The notes: a model not told the origin generated them from the letters alone. A stretch of 64,000 nucleotides of DNA from Umezawaea sp049997955 (GCA_049997955.1 JAEBDY010000004.1:434001-498000), one strand, 5' to 3'. Shown: positions 9,853 to 18,943, numbered from the stretch's first letter. Numbers and translations are program-made.

Positions 9853-10005
9853 TCACCGATCAACGTGACCGTCTCCACTCGACTTCGTCGACGGCACCGC
9901 GATGACGTTCTCGGCAATATCCGACGGGTCCGGGCCGGCCAATCGCAGCACCTCGTCGAAGCTGGAACGCAGGAGGTCGGCCATGAAGGACTCGGGAGCA
10001 GTCAC
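9853..10005 (-). CDS. Possible small ORF upstream of the PKS (50 aa)
   Basis: A GTG-started 50-codon frame beginning MTAPESFMADLLRSSFDEVL and ending GDGHVDR, 66 nt before the PKS start, on the same strand. Codon third positions are GC-rich like those of real genes nearby. The N-terminal half looks amphipathic and helical. I do not recognise a family and there is no strong ribosome binding site. It could be a leader peptide, a small partner protein, or the vestige of a longer gene. An internal ATG at the eighth codon is an alternative start. Confidence 0.35.
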   Translation of the reverse strand: MTAPESFMADLLRSSFDEVLRLAGPDPSDIAENVIAVPSTKSSGDGHVDR

Positions 10006-10519
10006 GCCGCCAAATGCAAGGCGACCATGTGCTTCTACCCCGGAAGCCGGTTCAATATTGTAATGTCCAACAAATTCACCCGCATACCCTATGTCGAGGT
10101 AATACGCCGAATAAAGTGTCCACCGATTTTATCGCAGCCGACTAAACCCATCGATGCCGCGATCGCGATTGGAGTCACGGAGTACCATCCATGATTTCAC
10201 TTCCCCAAACCAGCATGACAAGCGGCACAACATCGAACTACCGCACTCTCGTCGTCGCAGGTCAAATCAGAATACTTTCCCCGCTTGAATGCGTCACACC
10301 CATACAAGCTTAAGGGAATTCCTCCTTCGGCTGCGAGTAGCCAAATGGGTGGTAGCAGATGCACCTCACTCGCACGCATGACATACGCCGAATGAATCCG
10401 TCGTCTCGGCCAAAAGAACCGCAGCTACACCCCGTGACACCCCCAGCAGGACGCTGTTGCATCGCAAGAGTGACACAAATAGCGATCGAGTGAGAGTCGA
10501 CCACAACTAAGAGGGTGTC
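10006..10519. promoter_or_regulatory. AT-rich upstream region of the PKS operon
   Basis: About 500 bases, clearly lower in GC than the flanks, with A/T runs such as those around 10050-10110 and 10260-10330. No convincing gene is present; short frames here lack coding bias. The region probably carries the promoter and control sites of the leftward PKS operon. The composition is what Lsr2-type xenogeneic silencers prefer. I could not assign -35/-10 boxes with confidence. Confidence 0.45.
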
Positions 10520-11240
10520 TCACGTGGAGAGTTTTTTGAAGCCGGTCAGCGCGGCGGCCAGGGTGAGAAAGGCGCAGAAGTTGCTGCCGTGTCCCTCATA
10601 TCGAGTGGCGAGGCGTCGGTAGTCGAACGTCCAGGCAATGGTGCGTTCGACAACCCACCGGTGACGACCCAACCTGTCGCCGGACTCGATGCCCTTGCGG
10701 GCACTACGCACGCCGATACCGCGGTCGCGAACCCACGTGCGCAACTCTCGGCTGTCGTAGGCCTTGTCCGCGTGCAGCTTGTCCGGTTTGCGTCGGCGTC
10801 GACCACGACGGGATCGGACCGCGGGAATCGCCATCACCAGGGGTTTGCGCGCCTGGGAGTCGTGGATGTGGCGCCGGAAAGCGCGATACCTTGCCGGTCG
10901 GTCAGGACATGGATCTTCGAGCGGGTGTGCCGCGATCGAACGGATTGCGACCGGTCAGGGATCCCTTTTTCGCCCGGACGGACGCTCCGTCCACCACCGC
11001 GCGAGTCCAGTCGACCAGCCCGTGCGAGCCGAGATCGTCCAGCACCGCCCGATGCACCCGCTGCCACAACCTGGCCAAGGTCGCATCGGTGAACCGGCGG
11101 TGAGCGGTCGGCACCGTCACCCCGAACGACGGCGGCAACAACCGCCACTGGCACCCGCTGGTCAGCACGAACACGATCGCGGTGAACACCGCCCGATCAC
11201 CTACCGGAGCGGTCCCACCACCCTCGCATGGCGCGGCCAC
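10520..11240 (-). pseudogene. IS5-family transposase, broken by two frameshifts
   Basis: Three successive frames together spell one transposase. The N-terminal part (11240-10905) reads GDRAVFTAIVFVLTSGCQWR and DWTRAVVDGASVRAKKGS. A middle piece (about 10905-10835) reads SKIHVLTDRQGIALS. The C-terminal part (10837-10520) reads KPDKLHADKAYDSRELR and VVERTIAWTFDYRRLATRYE, which includes the last acidic residue of the DDE triad. The joins near 10905 and 10845 need two frame changes. The N-terminus is shorter than usual for the family. Some IS5 relatives use one programmed frameshift, but two breaks favour a decayed copy. Confidence 0.85.
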
Positions 11241-11304
11241 TGCGCGGACTGTGGCGGCTGGACGGTGTCGTGGCGAGGGAGAACGGTGGCGCCGGGTTGC
11301 GGCG

Positions 11305-11345
11305 GCTGATGGAGCACGGCGTCCGCGGTGCCGTGCTCCATCAGC
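11305..11345 (-). terminator. Strong 16-bp hairpin downstream of the aminotransferase gene
   Basis: Positions 11305-11320 (GCTGATGGAGCACGGC) and 11330-11345 are perfect reverse complements separated by a 9-base loop. The hairpin lies just 3' of the aminotransferase stop codon. There is no T-run, which is common for actinomycete terminators. It could also act on transcription coming from the IS side. Confidence 0.7.
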
Positions 11346-11352
11346 GGACCGG

Positions 11353-12408
11353 CTACCGGATCGGGTACATCCAGCCGTCGAGGTCGGGGGTGCGACCGTG
11401 GTGGAGGTCGAGGAGGGCTCGGCGCAGGCGCGTGGTGATCGGGCCCTCCTCGCCGTTGCCGATCGCCCACTCGGTGTCGCCGTCGACGACCACGCCCACC
11501 GGGGTCACCACGGCGGCGGTGCCGCAGGCGAAGACCTCGGTGATGGTGCCGTCGGCGCACTGGGCCCGCCAGTCGTCGACGGTGAGGCGGGTGGTGCCCG
11601 CGCGGAGGCCGAGGCGGGCCGCGAGGGTGAGCAGCGTGTCGCGGGTGACTCCCGGCAGGAGGGTGCCGGTCAGTTCCGGGGTGACCACCTCGGCGTCGGC
11701 GCCGGACCCGCGCACGAAGAACAGGTTCATGCCGCCCAACTCCTCGACCCGGCGACGCTCCGCAGCGTCGAGCCAGACCACCTGCTGGCAGCCGTTGTCC
11801 TGGGCTTGGCGCTGGGCCAGGAAGGTGCCCGCGTAGTTGGCGGCGCACTTCACGTCACCCGTGCCGCCGGGGAAGGCGCGGGGGTGGTCGCGGCCGATCC
11901 AGACCCGGACCGGCTCGACGACCTCACCGAAGAAGCCGCCCGCGACGAACGCCATCATCATGAACGTGTACTCGCGGGACGGGCGCAGCATGAGGTTGGC
12001 CTCGCTGGCGAACAGCAGCGGGCGCAGGTAGAGGCTCGTGGACGGGTCGTCGCCGATGTGGTGGCAGTCGGCCGCGACCACCTCGCGGACGGCGGCCAGG
12101 AACATGGCCTCGTCGACCTCGGGCATGGCGAGGCGGGCCGCAGAGCGGCGGAAGCGGTGGGCGTTGTCGCGCGGGCGGAAGACGGCCATCGAGCCGTCGA
12201 CCTGGCGGTGGGCCTTGAGCCCCTCGAAGACGACCTGGCCGTAGTGCAGGCCGATCATGCCGGGGTGCATGGCGAAGTCGGCGAGCGGGCCGGTGCGCGC
12301 CGGGCCCCAGCCCTCGGTGTCGGTCCAGCGGGCGGTCACCAGGGTCTCGGTGAACAGGGCCCCGTGTTCGGCGGAACGGGCGGGGGCGGTGATGTCGGCG
12401 ATGGTCAT
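11353..12408 (-). CDS. ilvE: Branched-chain amino acid aminotransferase
   Basis: 351 aa, a fold-type IV PLP aminotransferase that interconverts Val/Leu/Ile and their 2-oxo acids. The PLP lysine is K187 in GGTGDVKCAANYAG. The segment GLHYGQVVFEGLKAHR (from residue 53) and the motif EELGGMNLFFV are family signatures, and the length matches bacterial IlvE. It lies 12 nt after an NTF2-like gene in the same direction and is followed by a strong hairpin. Broken transposase genes flank the pair, so this may be an extra, cluster-derived copy rather than the housekeeping enzyme. It could supply branched 2-oxo acids or amino acids to a natural-product pathway; that role is inference. Confidence 0.93.
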   Translation of the reverse strand: MTIADITAPARSAEHGALFTETLVTARWTDTEGWGPARTGPLADFAMHPGMIGLHYGQVVFEGLKAHRQVDGSMAVFRPRDNAHRFRRSAARLAMPEVDEAMFLAAVREVVAADCHHIGDDPSTSLYLRPLLFASEANLMLRPSREYTFMMMAFVAGGFFGEVVEPVRVWIGRDHPRAFPGGTGDVKCAANYAGTFLAQRQAQDNGCQQVVWLDAAERRRVEELGGMNLFFVRGSGADAEVVTPELTGTLLPGVTRDTLLTLAARLGLRAGTTRLTVDDWRAQCADGTITEVFACGTAAVVTPVGVVVDGDTEWAIGNGEEGPITTRLRRALLDLHHGRTPDLDGWMYPIR

Positions 12409-12420
12409 GGTGGTGTCCTC

Positions 12421-12732
12421 TCAGACCGCGGGGGCGAAGAAGTAGGTGTCGCGGCGGGAGATCTCCCCCGCTGCGGTGAACTCGAAGAAGTCGGCGAAGC
12501 GCAGCTCGCTCGGTGTGCCGTCGAACGCCTCGCCCACGAAGCCGCCGTGCACAGCCACCCGGTCGTCCTCGGCGATGACGGCGTCGAGGCTGTGCGCGCA
12601 GGAGCGGATCGTGCGCACGTCGAAGTAGAAGTGGGCGACGCGATCACGGCCCTCGAACGGCTCGTGCCCCGATCGGCGGTCGAGGACCGTCCCCGCACGG
12701 CGTCCGCGACGACGCGGGTGCTCGATCGTCAT
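12421..12732 (-). CDS. NTF2/SnoaL-like protein, N-terminus probably truncated
   Basis: 103 aa. Residues 25-103 resemble the second half of a SnoaL/nuclear transport factor 2-like cone fold: GRDRVAHFYFDV, VHGGFVGEAFDGTPSE, FADFFEFTAAGEI and a C-terminal DTYFFAPAV. The first 20 residues are arginine-rich and do not fit the family, whose members usually run 120-150 aa. The original 5' end was probably lost by rearrangement. It is 12 nt upstream of the aminotransferase gene. Proteins of this fold act as cyclases, isomerases or binding proteins; no specific role can be assigned. Confidence 0.6.
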   Translation of the reverse strand: MTIEHPRRRGRRAGTVLDRRSGHEPFEGRDRVAHFYFDVRTIRSCAHSLDAVIAEDDRVAVHGGFVGEAFDGTPSELRFADFFEFTAAGEISRRDTYFFAPAV

Positions 12733-13005
12733 CCGATCGGGTGATGATCGAGGCTTGAGGCTGGCCTCGCTGGTCGCCAGTCACGGAGTCCAGAGCGCTC
12801 CATAATGGACAGTGTGTGTTGGTGATCGGTTCGTCCCGCACTCGCGACCGGGCGACCAAGATCCGATCCCTGGCGACGAACGACCTGATCGCGACGCTGC
12901 TATACGTGATCCTGGCGGAGATGACGGTCGCACCCGGCGCCGGGATGCTCGCCGTCAGGACGAAGAGCGGGATCCGACTCAACCCGCTCAGTCCGGATTC
13001 ACGGC

Positions 13006-13212
13006 CTAGACCGTCTTGTACGGCGGGAAGTCGTGCGGCAGGTACTCCCAGGCGATCCCGGTCCGACACACGTACAGGATGGCGTTGACGATCTCCCGCA
13101 GGTCGTGCACCCGTGCCGCTGTTCCCGGTTCGCGCCGGGCGGCGCGCCACGCCGTCAACGTCGGCTCGATCAACGCCCACCGGGCATCGGGACAAGTCAC
13201 TGCGGTACGCAC
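13006..13212 (-). pseudogene. IS5-family transposase, N-terminal fragment
   Basis: 68 codons matching the start of an IS5-type transposase (DARWALIEPTLTAW, LREIVNAILYVCRTGIAWEYLPHDFPPYKTV), then a stop exactly where the family continues into its catalytic core. No DDE residues remain. The 270 bases between this fragment and the NTF2-like gene show no other recognisable gene. Confidence 0.8.
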
Positions 13213-13288
13213 GCCGAGAGCTTAGTTGATCAACTTACGGTGCTCTGCAAAATCCGGACAGATCACCTAAACCAAGATCAGGCGCCCT

Positions 13289-13888
13289 CTAAGGAATATC
13301 AGTGGATGACCTGCTGGATCGAGCTCGCATGTGGGCGCGTTCGCCTTGGTGCCCCAGCAGCGCGAGGATCTCCGTCGGTAACGCGTCGGCCGAGCCGAAC
13401 CAATGCGGCACCTGGGTGTCGAACTCCGCCGCCTCGCCCGGCGAAAGGATCAGGTCGCGGTCGGCGAGCACCAGACGCAGATGCCCGTTGAGCACGTAGA
13501 GCCATTCGTAGCCCTCATGGCTGTTCGGTTCGGGTTCGGGTGGCGTGTCCCTACCCGGCAGGATCAGCTTGTAGGCCTGGATCCCACCAGGACGTCGGGT
13601 AAGCGGGATCAACGTCTTGCCGTTGCGGGTCACTGGACGCAGGTGGACACGCGGATCACCGGTCGGTGGGGCACCGACGAGTTCGTCGGTGGACACCGCG
13701 TGCGCCTTCGCCAAGGCGAGGACCTGTTCAAGGGTGGGGCGCCGCTGCCCGGACTCGAGCCGCGACAACGTACTCACCGGGATACCGGACGCCGTCGCAA
13801 GTTCGGTCAGTGTGATCTCGCGACGCCGCCGCAGGGCGCGGAGCCGTGGGGCGACGGTCCGCAGGGTGAGATCGACGTCGGGATCCAC
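13289..13888 (-). CDS. XRE-family regulator with C-terminal cupin domain
   Basis: 199 aa from the GTG at 13888. An upstream ATG at 13945 would add 19 unlikely residues. Residues 10-65 form a lambda-repressor-like HTH with ITLTELATASGIPVSTLSRLE and SGQRRPTLEQVLALA. Residues 110-180 form a small cupin barrel with EGYEWLYVLNGHLRLVLADR and LSPGEAAEFD. Such proteins are usually autoregulated repressors that sense a small ligand or metal in the cupin. It is divergent from the SDR gene at 14014 with a 125-nt shared upstream region, so control of that gene is likely. Confidence 0.88.
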   Translation of the reverse strand: MDPDVDLTLRTVAPRLRALRRRREITLTELATASGIPVSTLSRLESGQRRPTLEQVLALAKAHAVSTDELVGAPPTGDPRVHLRPVTRNGKTLIPLTRRPGGIQAYKLILPGRDTPPEPEPNSHEGYEWLYVLNGHLRLVLADRDLILSPGEAAEFDTQVPHWFGSADALPTEILALLGHQGERAHMRARSSRSSTDIP

Positions 13889-14013
13889 ATCGACAGTTTG
13901 ACAGATGAGCAAATTGTTTGGCGTTCGACGACGGCATGGCCGCACAGTGGCGGGCGATGGCGGGCCCGGCGTTCACCGGACCTGCTCACCGCCGAACACT
14001 GGAGTGATCATCC

Positions 14014-14757
14014 ATGTCGTCACGACTTGACGGCCGCACGGCCCTCGTCACCGGTTCCACCAGCGGTATCGGCCGCGCTACGGCCACCGCGCTCGCCGCT
14101 CGGGGAGCCCACGTCATCGTCTCCGGACGCGACGAGTCCCGAGGGCGGCAAGCCGTGGCCGAACTGCGCGTCACCGGCGCGACAGCCGACTTCATCCCCG
14201 CCGACCTGTCCACCCCCACAGGAACCCGCGACCTGTCCGAGCAAGCACTTCGCGTGACCGGCCGGGTCGACATCCTGATCAACAACGCGGGCATCTTCAC
14301 CTTCGGCCCAACCACTGCCACCAGCGAGGCCGACTTCGACCGCATCTACGACCTGAACGTCAAAGCGCCGTACTTCCTCGTCCAGGCGCTGGTGCCACGG
14401 ATGGCCGAATACGGGAGTGGGGCCGTGGTCAACATCCTTTCCGGTGCCGCACACCGCGGCTCGGTCGCAGCAGGACTCTACGGGTCCTCCAAAGCCGCGC
14501 TGCTGCTGCTGACCACGAGCTGGGCTGCGGAATTCGGCCCAGCCGGGGTCCGGTTCAACGCCGTGAGCGCCGGCCCCGTCCGCACCGAAGGAACAGCCGA
14601 TGGTGCCGGTCTCGACTCCGTCGCCGCCGTACTGCCGGCACGCAGGCTCGGCATGCCCCACGAGATCGCCTCGGCCGTCGCCTTCCTCGCGAGCGACGAC
14701 GCCGCCTACATCCACGGCGCGATCCTCCCTGTCGACGGCGGAGCCATCGCCGCATGA
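14014..14757 (+). CDS. Short-chain dehydrogenase/reductase (SDR)
   Basis: 247 aa classical SDR. It shows the cofactor motif TGSTSGIGRA (12-21), NNAG after DILI, and the catalytic pair in YGSSK, with a serine in the NILSGAAH strand. The C-terminus ends in the usual PVDGGA. It is divergent from the XRE-cupin regulator, which probably controls it. It is an NAD(P)-dependent alcohol/ketone oxidoreductase of unknown substrate; its nearest recognisable relatives are 3-oxoacyl-ACP reductase-like enzymes. Confidence 0.9.
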   Translation: MSSRLDGRTALVTGSTSGIGRATATALAARGAHVIVSGRDESRGRQAVAELRVTGATADFIPADLSTPTGTRDLSEQALRVTGRVDILINNAGIFTFGPTTATSEADFDRIYDLNVKAPYFLVQALVPRMAEYGSGAVVNILSGAAHRGSVAAGLYGSSKAALLLLTTSWAAEFGPAGVRFNAVSAGPVRTEGTADGAGLDSVAAVLPARRLGMPHEIASAVAFLASDDAAYIHGAILPVDGGAIAA

Positions 14758-15293
14758 ACTCGCCTGGCGTGTTCGGCCGGGAGTTCCGGGACGCCCGATA
14801 CGGATCGAGCACTCGAACGTGGAGTGGCCGAGCCCCATTCGACCCTGATCACCCACGCTTGCACACTCGTACCCGAATCCGTTCGGGCATCGGATGCGGC
14901 GAAAACGCCGACAGCATCTGGCTGCGACTCGTGGATGCCACGTCACCGAGGTGGACATCTCTCCCGTGACACCATGGAAGTCCGTCGAAACCACGTGCCT
15001 CACGCCGTCACGAGTTACCGACCTCATCACGTGGGAAACAGCGGACCTGCGGAACTGGGATCGGGCACACGACGGTTCGATCTGGTGTCGGCGGAAGCAG
15101 GGCACTGGGCCACCCTGGCCTGCACGCGCAGACCGATGCTCACCCACTTCCGGCCGGGCACCGACCGGGCTGCTTCCGAGGCACGAGCCCGATCCACCGT
15201 CGACGGGGAAGTGCTCATCGCCGACGGAGACCTCGTCGTCCCACTCGACCCGACCTGATCCCGGCCTCCTGTCCCGGTGGCATCACCACCGGC
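14758..15293. other. Intergenic stretch, no gene recognised
   Basis: About 530 bases between an SDR gene and a converging TetR gene. A rightward open frame (14824-15258, 144 codons) has no recognisable motif and an uneven composition; I do not consider it a supported gene, though it could be decayed coding DNA. Confidence 0.4.
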
Positions 15294-15881
15294 TCACACG
15301 GAACCATCGTCCGTGGTTGTTCCCCCACGGACGGTCTGCTGGTCGAGCGTGCTGAGGAAGTGGGCGAACGCGCTGTCGGTACGGGTCCGGTCGTCAGTGG
15401 CGTCGAGGTCCATGAGAAGACCGCGGATGACGGCGAGGACGAGGGTGGCGAGTTCCGGTCGGTCGATGCTGCGCAGGCCTTCTTCGAGTGGTCCGAGCCA
15501 GTCGGTCGTCGCGGCTCGGCGGAAGTCGGGCAGCAGCTGCTGCGCCGCGCTTTCCCTTGTCTGCCCGAACATCCGCAAGTACGGCTGTCCTCCGGGGCCG
15601 GTGATGAAGGCCCAGGCGGTCGCCAGGGTGACGGTGTAGGGCTGGTCGGGTCGAACGCGGAGCAGGTCGCCGAAGGCGGTGAGCTGGCGTTGCCGCGCCT
15701 GCCCGAGGACGGCACGCAGCAGGATGTCGCGGGTGCCGAAGTGGTAGATCAGCATGCGGGTCGAGGTGCCGGTGGCGCGGGCCAGCGGTTCGAGCTTGTC
15801 GGGTAGGCCGTGTTCGAGCGCGTGGTCGGTGCAGGCGTCGAGCAGCCGCTGCTTGATCTCGGGTTGGGGTCGTCGTCCCAC
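15294..15881 (-). CDS. TetR-family transcriptional regulator
   Basis: 195 aa. The N-terminal HTH covers residues 8-55 with KLEPLARATGTSTRMLIYHFGTRDILL in pieces: a TetR-type recognition helix and the usual YHF..R..L ending. Residues 80-185 form the ligand-binding helical domain with GPGGQPYLRMFG and WLGPLEEGL. It is divergent from the alpha/beta hydrolase gene at 15948 across 66 nt that hold a short inverted repeat, so it probably represses itself and that gene. Confidence 0.9.
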   Translation of the reverse strand: MGRRPQPEIKQRLLDACTDHALEHGLPDKLEPLARATGTSTRMLIYHFGTRDILLRAVLGQARQRQLTAFGDLLRVRPDQPYTVTLATAWAFITGPGGQPYLRMFGQTRESAAQQLLPDFRRAATTDWLGPLEEGLRSIDRPELATLVLAVIRGLLMDLDATDDRTRTDSAFAHFLSTLDQQTVRGGTTTDDGSV

Positions 15882-15905
15882 TGACGCACTTTTTCACGTA
15901 ACTGC

Positions 15906-15919
15906 CGGTACGTCTACCG
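15906..15919. promoter_or_regulatory. Candidate TetR operator (CGGTA-N4-TACCG)
   Basis: A 5-4-5 inverted repeat in the 66-nt divergent spacer between the TetR gene and the alpha/beta hydrolase gene. Spacing and position fit a TetR operator, but the arms are short and could occur by chance. Confidence 0.35.
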
Positions 15920-15947
15920 TTGAACGGACAGCAACGTGGAGGTGGCG

Positions 15948-16634
15948 ATGAGGGTCGTGTTCGTGCACGGGGCGTGCGTGCGGGACGGTTCGTGGTGGTG
16001 GCACCGGATGTCCGGGCTCCTGCAGGAGCGAGGGGTGTCCAGCGTGGCTCCGGCGCTGCCGAGCTGCGGAGAGACGAGCCTGCCAGGTGACGCAGGGTTG
16101 GCCGAGGACGTCGCCGCTGTGCGGCAAGTGCTGCTCGACGGCGACGAGCCGACCATCGTGGTCGCCCACAGCTACGGCGGCATCGTGACGGCGGAGGCGG
16201 CAGCAGGCGTGGGCTCGGTGCGGCACCTGCTGCTGATCTCCAGCTACCTGCCCGAGGTCGGGCAGAGCCTGTCGGAGTTCGGCGACGGCTCCCCCGCCCC
16301 GTTCCTCGACGTCGACCTCGACGCCGGCACGTTCGGGGTTCGCCCCGAGTCGCTGGTGGACACGTTCCTGCAGGACTGCGACGCCGGCGTCCAGGCCCAT
16401 GCCGCGGATCACCTCGCCAGACAGAACGTGCGGGTGCTCGGACAGCCGGTCGGAGCGGCCGCCTGGCACGACATCCCCTCCACGTACCTCGTGTGCGCGC
16501 AGGACGCGGGAACCCCGGCCCGGTCGCAGCGCGAGTTCGCCCGCAAGGCCGGCCGCGTCGTCGAACTCGACGCGGGCCACCACCCGTTCCTGTCGCAGCC
16601 CGTCGCGATCCGCGACCTGCTGCTGAGCCTGTGA
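15948..16634 (+). CDS. Alpha/beta hydrolase
   Basis: 228 aa from the ATG at 15948, chosen because GGAGG at 15938-15942 sits 5 nt upstream; a GTG at 15936 would overlap that site. The protein opens with VVFVHGACVRDGSWWWH, the oxyanion-loop HG motif. The nucleophile elbow is AHSYGG, and a late DAGHHPFLSQP supplies the catalytic histidine. The overall pattern is that of small RutD/salicylate-esterase-like hydrolases. It is followed 27 nt later by a SnoaL-like gene. The substrate is unknown. Confidence 0.9.
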   Translation: MRVVFVHGACVRDGSWWWHRMSGLLQERGVSSVAPALPSCGETSLPGDAGLAEDVAAVRQVLLDGDEPTIVVAHSYGGIVTAEAAAGVGSVRHLLLISSYLPEVGQSLSEFGDGSPAPFLDVDLDAGTFGVRPESLVDTFLQDCDAGVQAHAADHLARQNVRVLGQPVGAAAWHDIPSTYLVCAQDAGTPARSQREFARKAGRVVELDAGHHPFLSQPVAIRDLLLSL

Positions 16635-16660
16635 CGGCCCGTCGACACCGGGGAGCCACC

Positions 16661-17005
16661 GTGAGCGATGCGGAAGAGTTGCTGTTGAAGGCTTATGCGG
16701 CCTACAACGAGCGAGATGCCGACGGCTTGCTCGAACTCGTGAGCGACAACGTCGAGTGGCCGGACGGCACGAACCGGTTGCACGGCAAGACTGATCTCAA
16801 GGCGTATTGGCTGGACCAGTGGACTCGCGTGCACACCCACGACCAGCCACAGGTGTTCACCCACCTGGCTGACAACCGGGTCGCCGTCCGAATCAGCCAG
16901 GTCGTCCGGTCCCTGGACGGCTGCGAAATCTCCCAGGGGTCGTTCGACCACGTTTTCCGGATCGAGGACTTCCTCATCCTCCGCTTGACCATCGCGCGGG
17001 CCTGA
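16661..17005 (+). CDS. SnoaL-like / NTF2-fold protein
   Basis: 114 aa from the GTG at 16661, which has GGGAG 6 nt upstream. Signatures are AEELLLKAYAAYNERDADGLLEL, then VEWPDGTNRLHGKTDLKAYW, followed by strands with RVAVRISQVVR and FDHVFRIED. This is the standard nuclear-transport-factor-2-like cone seen in ketosteroid isomerase-type and SnoaL-type proteins. It lies downstream of an alpha/beta hydrolase in a likely two-gene operon. Catalytic residues cannot be assigned with confidence. Confidence 0.85.
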   Translation: MSDAEELLLKAYAAYNERDADGLLELVSDNVEWPDGTNRLHGKTDLKAYWLDQWTRVHTHDQPQVFTHLADNRVAVRISQVVRSLDGCEISQGSFDHVFRIEDFLILRLTIARA

Positions 17006-17290
17006 CCCGACGACCAACCGCCGGGCCGGGCGCGGCGGGGTCAGCGGTCAGGATCTCCTGGTCCGCGTAGGCACAGCGCCACGTGTCGGGTCAGGTGAAA
17101 CACCCCTCAGCACCGGATTGCGAGAGTAGATCATCATGTCGTTGGCTGGTGTCCGCGCCCACACCGCAACGAGCAGCGAGTGGGTGCCCCCGTGAGCGGC
17201 ACCCACTCGACCATTACCACCACGCCGCTGGGCCGGCACGGACAGCGTTCCCGGCGAGCACGGCGCGCCGGGTGTGGCAGTCTGCGCGAT

Positions 17291-18436
17291 GTGCGTGTGG
17301 CCGTTGTAGCAGGAGCCGATCCCGGTCACGTCTTCCCGGCCATCGCGTTGTGCGCGAGGTTCGCCGAGGCGGGCGACGCTCCGATCTTGTTCACCGCCGA
17401 CCGGTGGGCCGGCGTAGCGGCGGACGCGGACATCGCGATGATCAACGTGACCGGTATGACGCCTGTTCACGAGGTGGATCTCGGTCGTGCGCTGTACGAA
17501 CGGGCCGCTGTGCAGGCGCTGGCACTCGCGCCGGAGCTGGCTGCCGCGGCGCCGGTTCTGGTGGTGTGCGACATCCTCGCTCAAGGCGGGGCCATGGCAG
17601 CGGACCTGCTCGGACTGCCGTGGGCGCAGTTGTCGCCGCATCCGCTGTACGAGCCGTCCAGGGGGTTGCCACCACTGGGCAGCGGGCTCGCCGTCGGAGT
17701 CGGTGCGGCGGGCAGGCTGCGAGACGCGGTGCTGCGGGCTGCCGCAGCCAGGTCGATCCGCCTCGGGCACCGGCAGCGGGCTCGTGCGCGGCTGAGCATC
17801 GGGCTGGACGCGCGTGGCCCCGGGCCTGTGGCGCGGTTGATCGCGACGCTGCCCGCGCTGGAGGTGCCGCGCCTTGATTGGCCGGACAACGCGCACGTGG
17901 TCGGACCGCTGCTGTGGGAACCGGCACGGCAGAGATTGCCCCTACCCCCAGGTGAGGCTCCGCTGGTGATGATCGCCCCGTCGACGGCGGCGTCGGGCGT
18001 GACCGACATGACCGAGACGGCACTCACCGCGTTGCGGGGCACGGGGTTGCGGGCGGTGGTGTCGACCTTCGGACCCGCGCCGGAAGGGCTGCCGCCGTGG
18101 GCTCGGGCGGGGTTGGGCAGGCAGGACGAGATGCTCCGCGAGGCGTCGGTCGCGGTGTGCGGTGCTGGGCACGGCCTGCTCGCCAAGGCGTTGCTGGCCG
18201 GGGTGCCGGTGGTGATGGTGCCCGGCGGCGGCGACCAGTGGGAGATGGCGAACCGGGTGGCCCGCCAGGGCAGCGGGGTGATCGTGCGTCCGTCCACTGC
18301 GGACGCTTTGCGTGCGGCGGTGACGCGCGTATTGGGCGATCCGCGTTTCGCGGCGGCGGCCGCGACCGCTGCGGCGACCGCCTGCGATGTCCGCGATCCG
18401 GTCCTGGTGTGTCGCACCGCACTGGCCGGTGGCTGA
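17291..18436 (+). CDS. GT1-family (UGT-like) glycosyltransferase
   Basis: 381 aa from the GTG at 17291 (MRVAVVAGADPGH); the frame is open upstream to 17180 but those residues are arginine-rich and unlike the family. The N-terminal Rossmann start and the C-terminal sugar-donor signature (CGAGHGLLAKALLAGVPVV, then GGGDQWEMANRV) place it with macrolide/antibiotic-type NDP-sugar glycosyltransferases. The H and DQ positions of the donor site are kept. No sugar biosynthesis genes adjoin it, so the acceptor could be a metabolite, an antibiotic (resistance glycosylation) or a lipid. Confidence 0.88.
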   Translation: MRVAVVAGADPGHVFPAIALCARFAEAGDAPILFTADRWAGVAADADIAMINVTGMTPVHEVDLGRALYERAAVQALALAPELAAAAPVLVVCDILAQGGAMAADLLGLPWAQLSPHPLYEPSRGLPPLGSGLAVGVGAAGRLRDAVLRAAAARSIRLGHRQRARARLSIGLDARGPGPVARLIATLPALEVPRLDWPDNAHVVGPLLWEPARQRLPLPPGEAPLVMIAPSTAASGVTDMTETALTALRGTGLRAVVSTFGPAPEGLPPWARAGLGRQDEMLREASVAVCGAGHGLLAKALLAGVPVVMVPGGGDQWEMANRVARQGSGVIVRPSTADALRAAVTRVLGDPRFAAAAATAAATACDVRDPVLVCRTALAGG

Positions 18437-18673
18437 ACGTCCGTGGTGTGGCACTGTGCCCGGATCGGCATCGCCCGCTGACCGGGTTCCTGTTTGCGCG
18501 CGGACGAGATGAACGTCGCCGCCGCCGACTTGCTGGGTCACTGCGCCGTCCTTCGACAATGTGCGGCGAGAGGTTCCCGTGTTGTCGTCGCGGGTAACAG
18601 CGGCAGCGACTTGTGCTCGTTCTCGGGGGCTTTGACGAGGAATACACCAAGTTGGTGCCAATAGCAGGTGACG

Positions 18674-18860
18674 ATGTCCAAGCCCGGCCCGCAGGGCTGG
18701 ACCAAGGTGGTCGACGATGCCGGTCTGGCGAGGTTTGCCCGGTTGCTGCGTGACTATCACGATGCGGTGAAGGACTTCACCCCACCTAACGAGGTCAGCT
18801 GGTTCACCAGCGAGGCAAGGTTGGGTGACCATGAGGTGATCTGCTCACCGGCTTCGGCGA
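18674..18860 (+). pseudogene. Aminoglycoside phosphotransferase-like fragment
   Basis: About 60 codons (ARFARLLRDYHDAVKDFTPP, then WFTSEARLGDHEVIC) match the middle of APH-type kinases just before the catalytic HGD loop. The expected HGDFGPWN is replaced by SPASANPAAT and the frame soon ends. The N-lobe is also absent. It is the only recognisable coding signal in the 507 bases between the glycosyltransferase and the GAP-family gene. Confidence 0.5.
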
Positions 18861-18943
18861 ATCCGGCCGCAACGCGCTCGGCGCGGCGGTCCAGATGAGT
18901 GCGCGCCGCCATGATGGCGTCGTCGGGCGAAGCCGTCTTTGGA

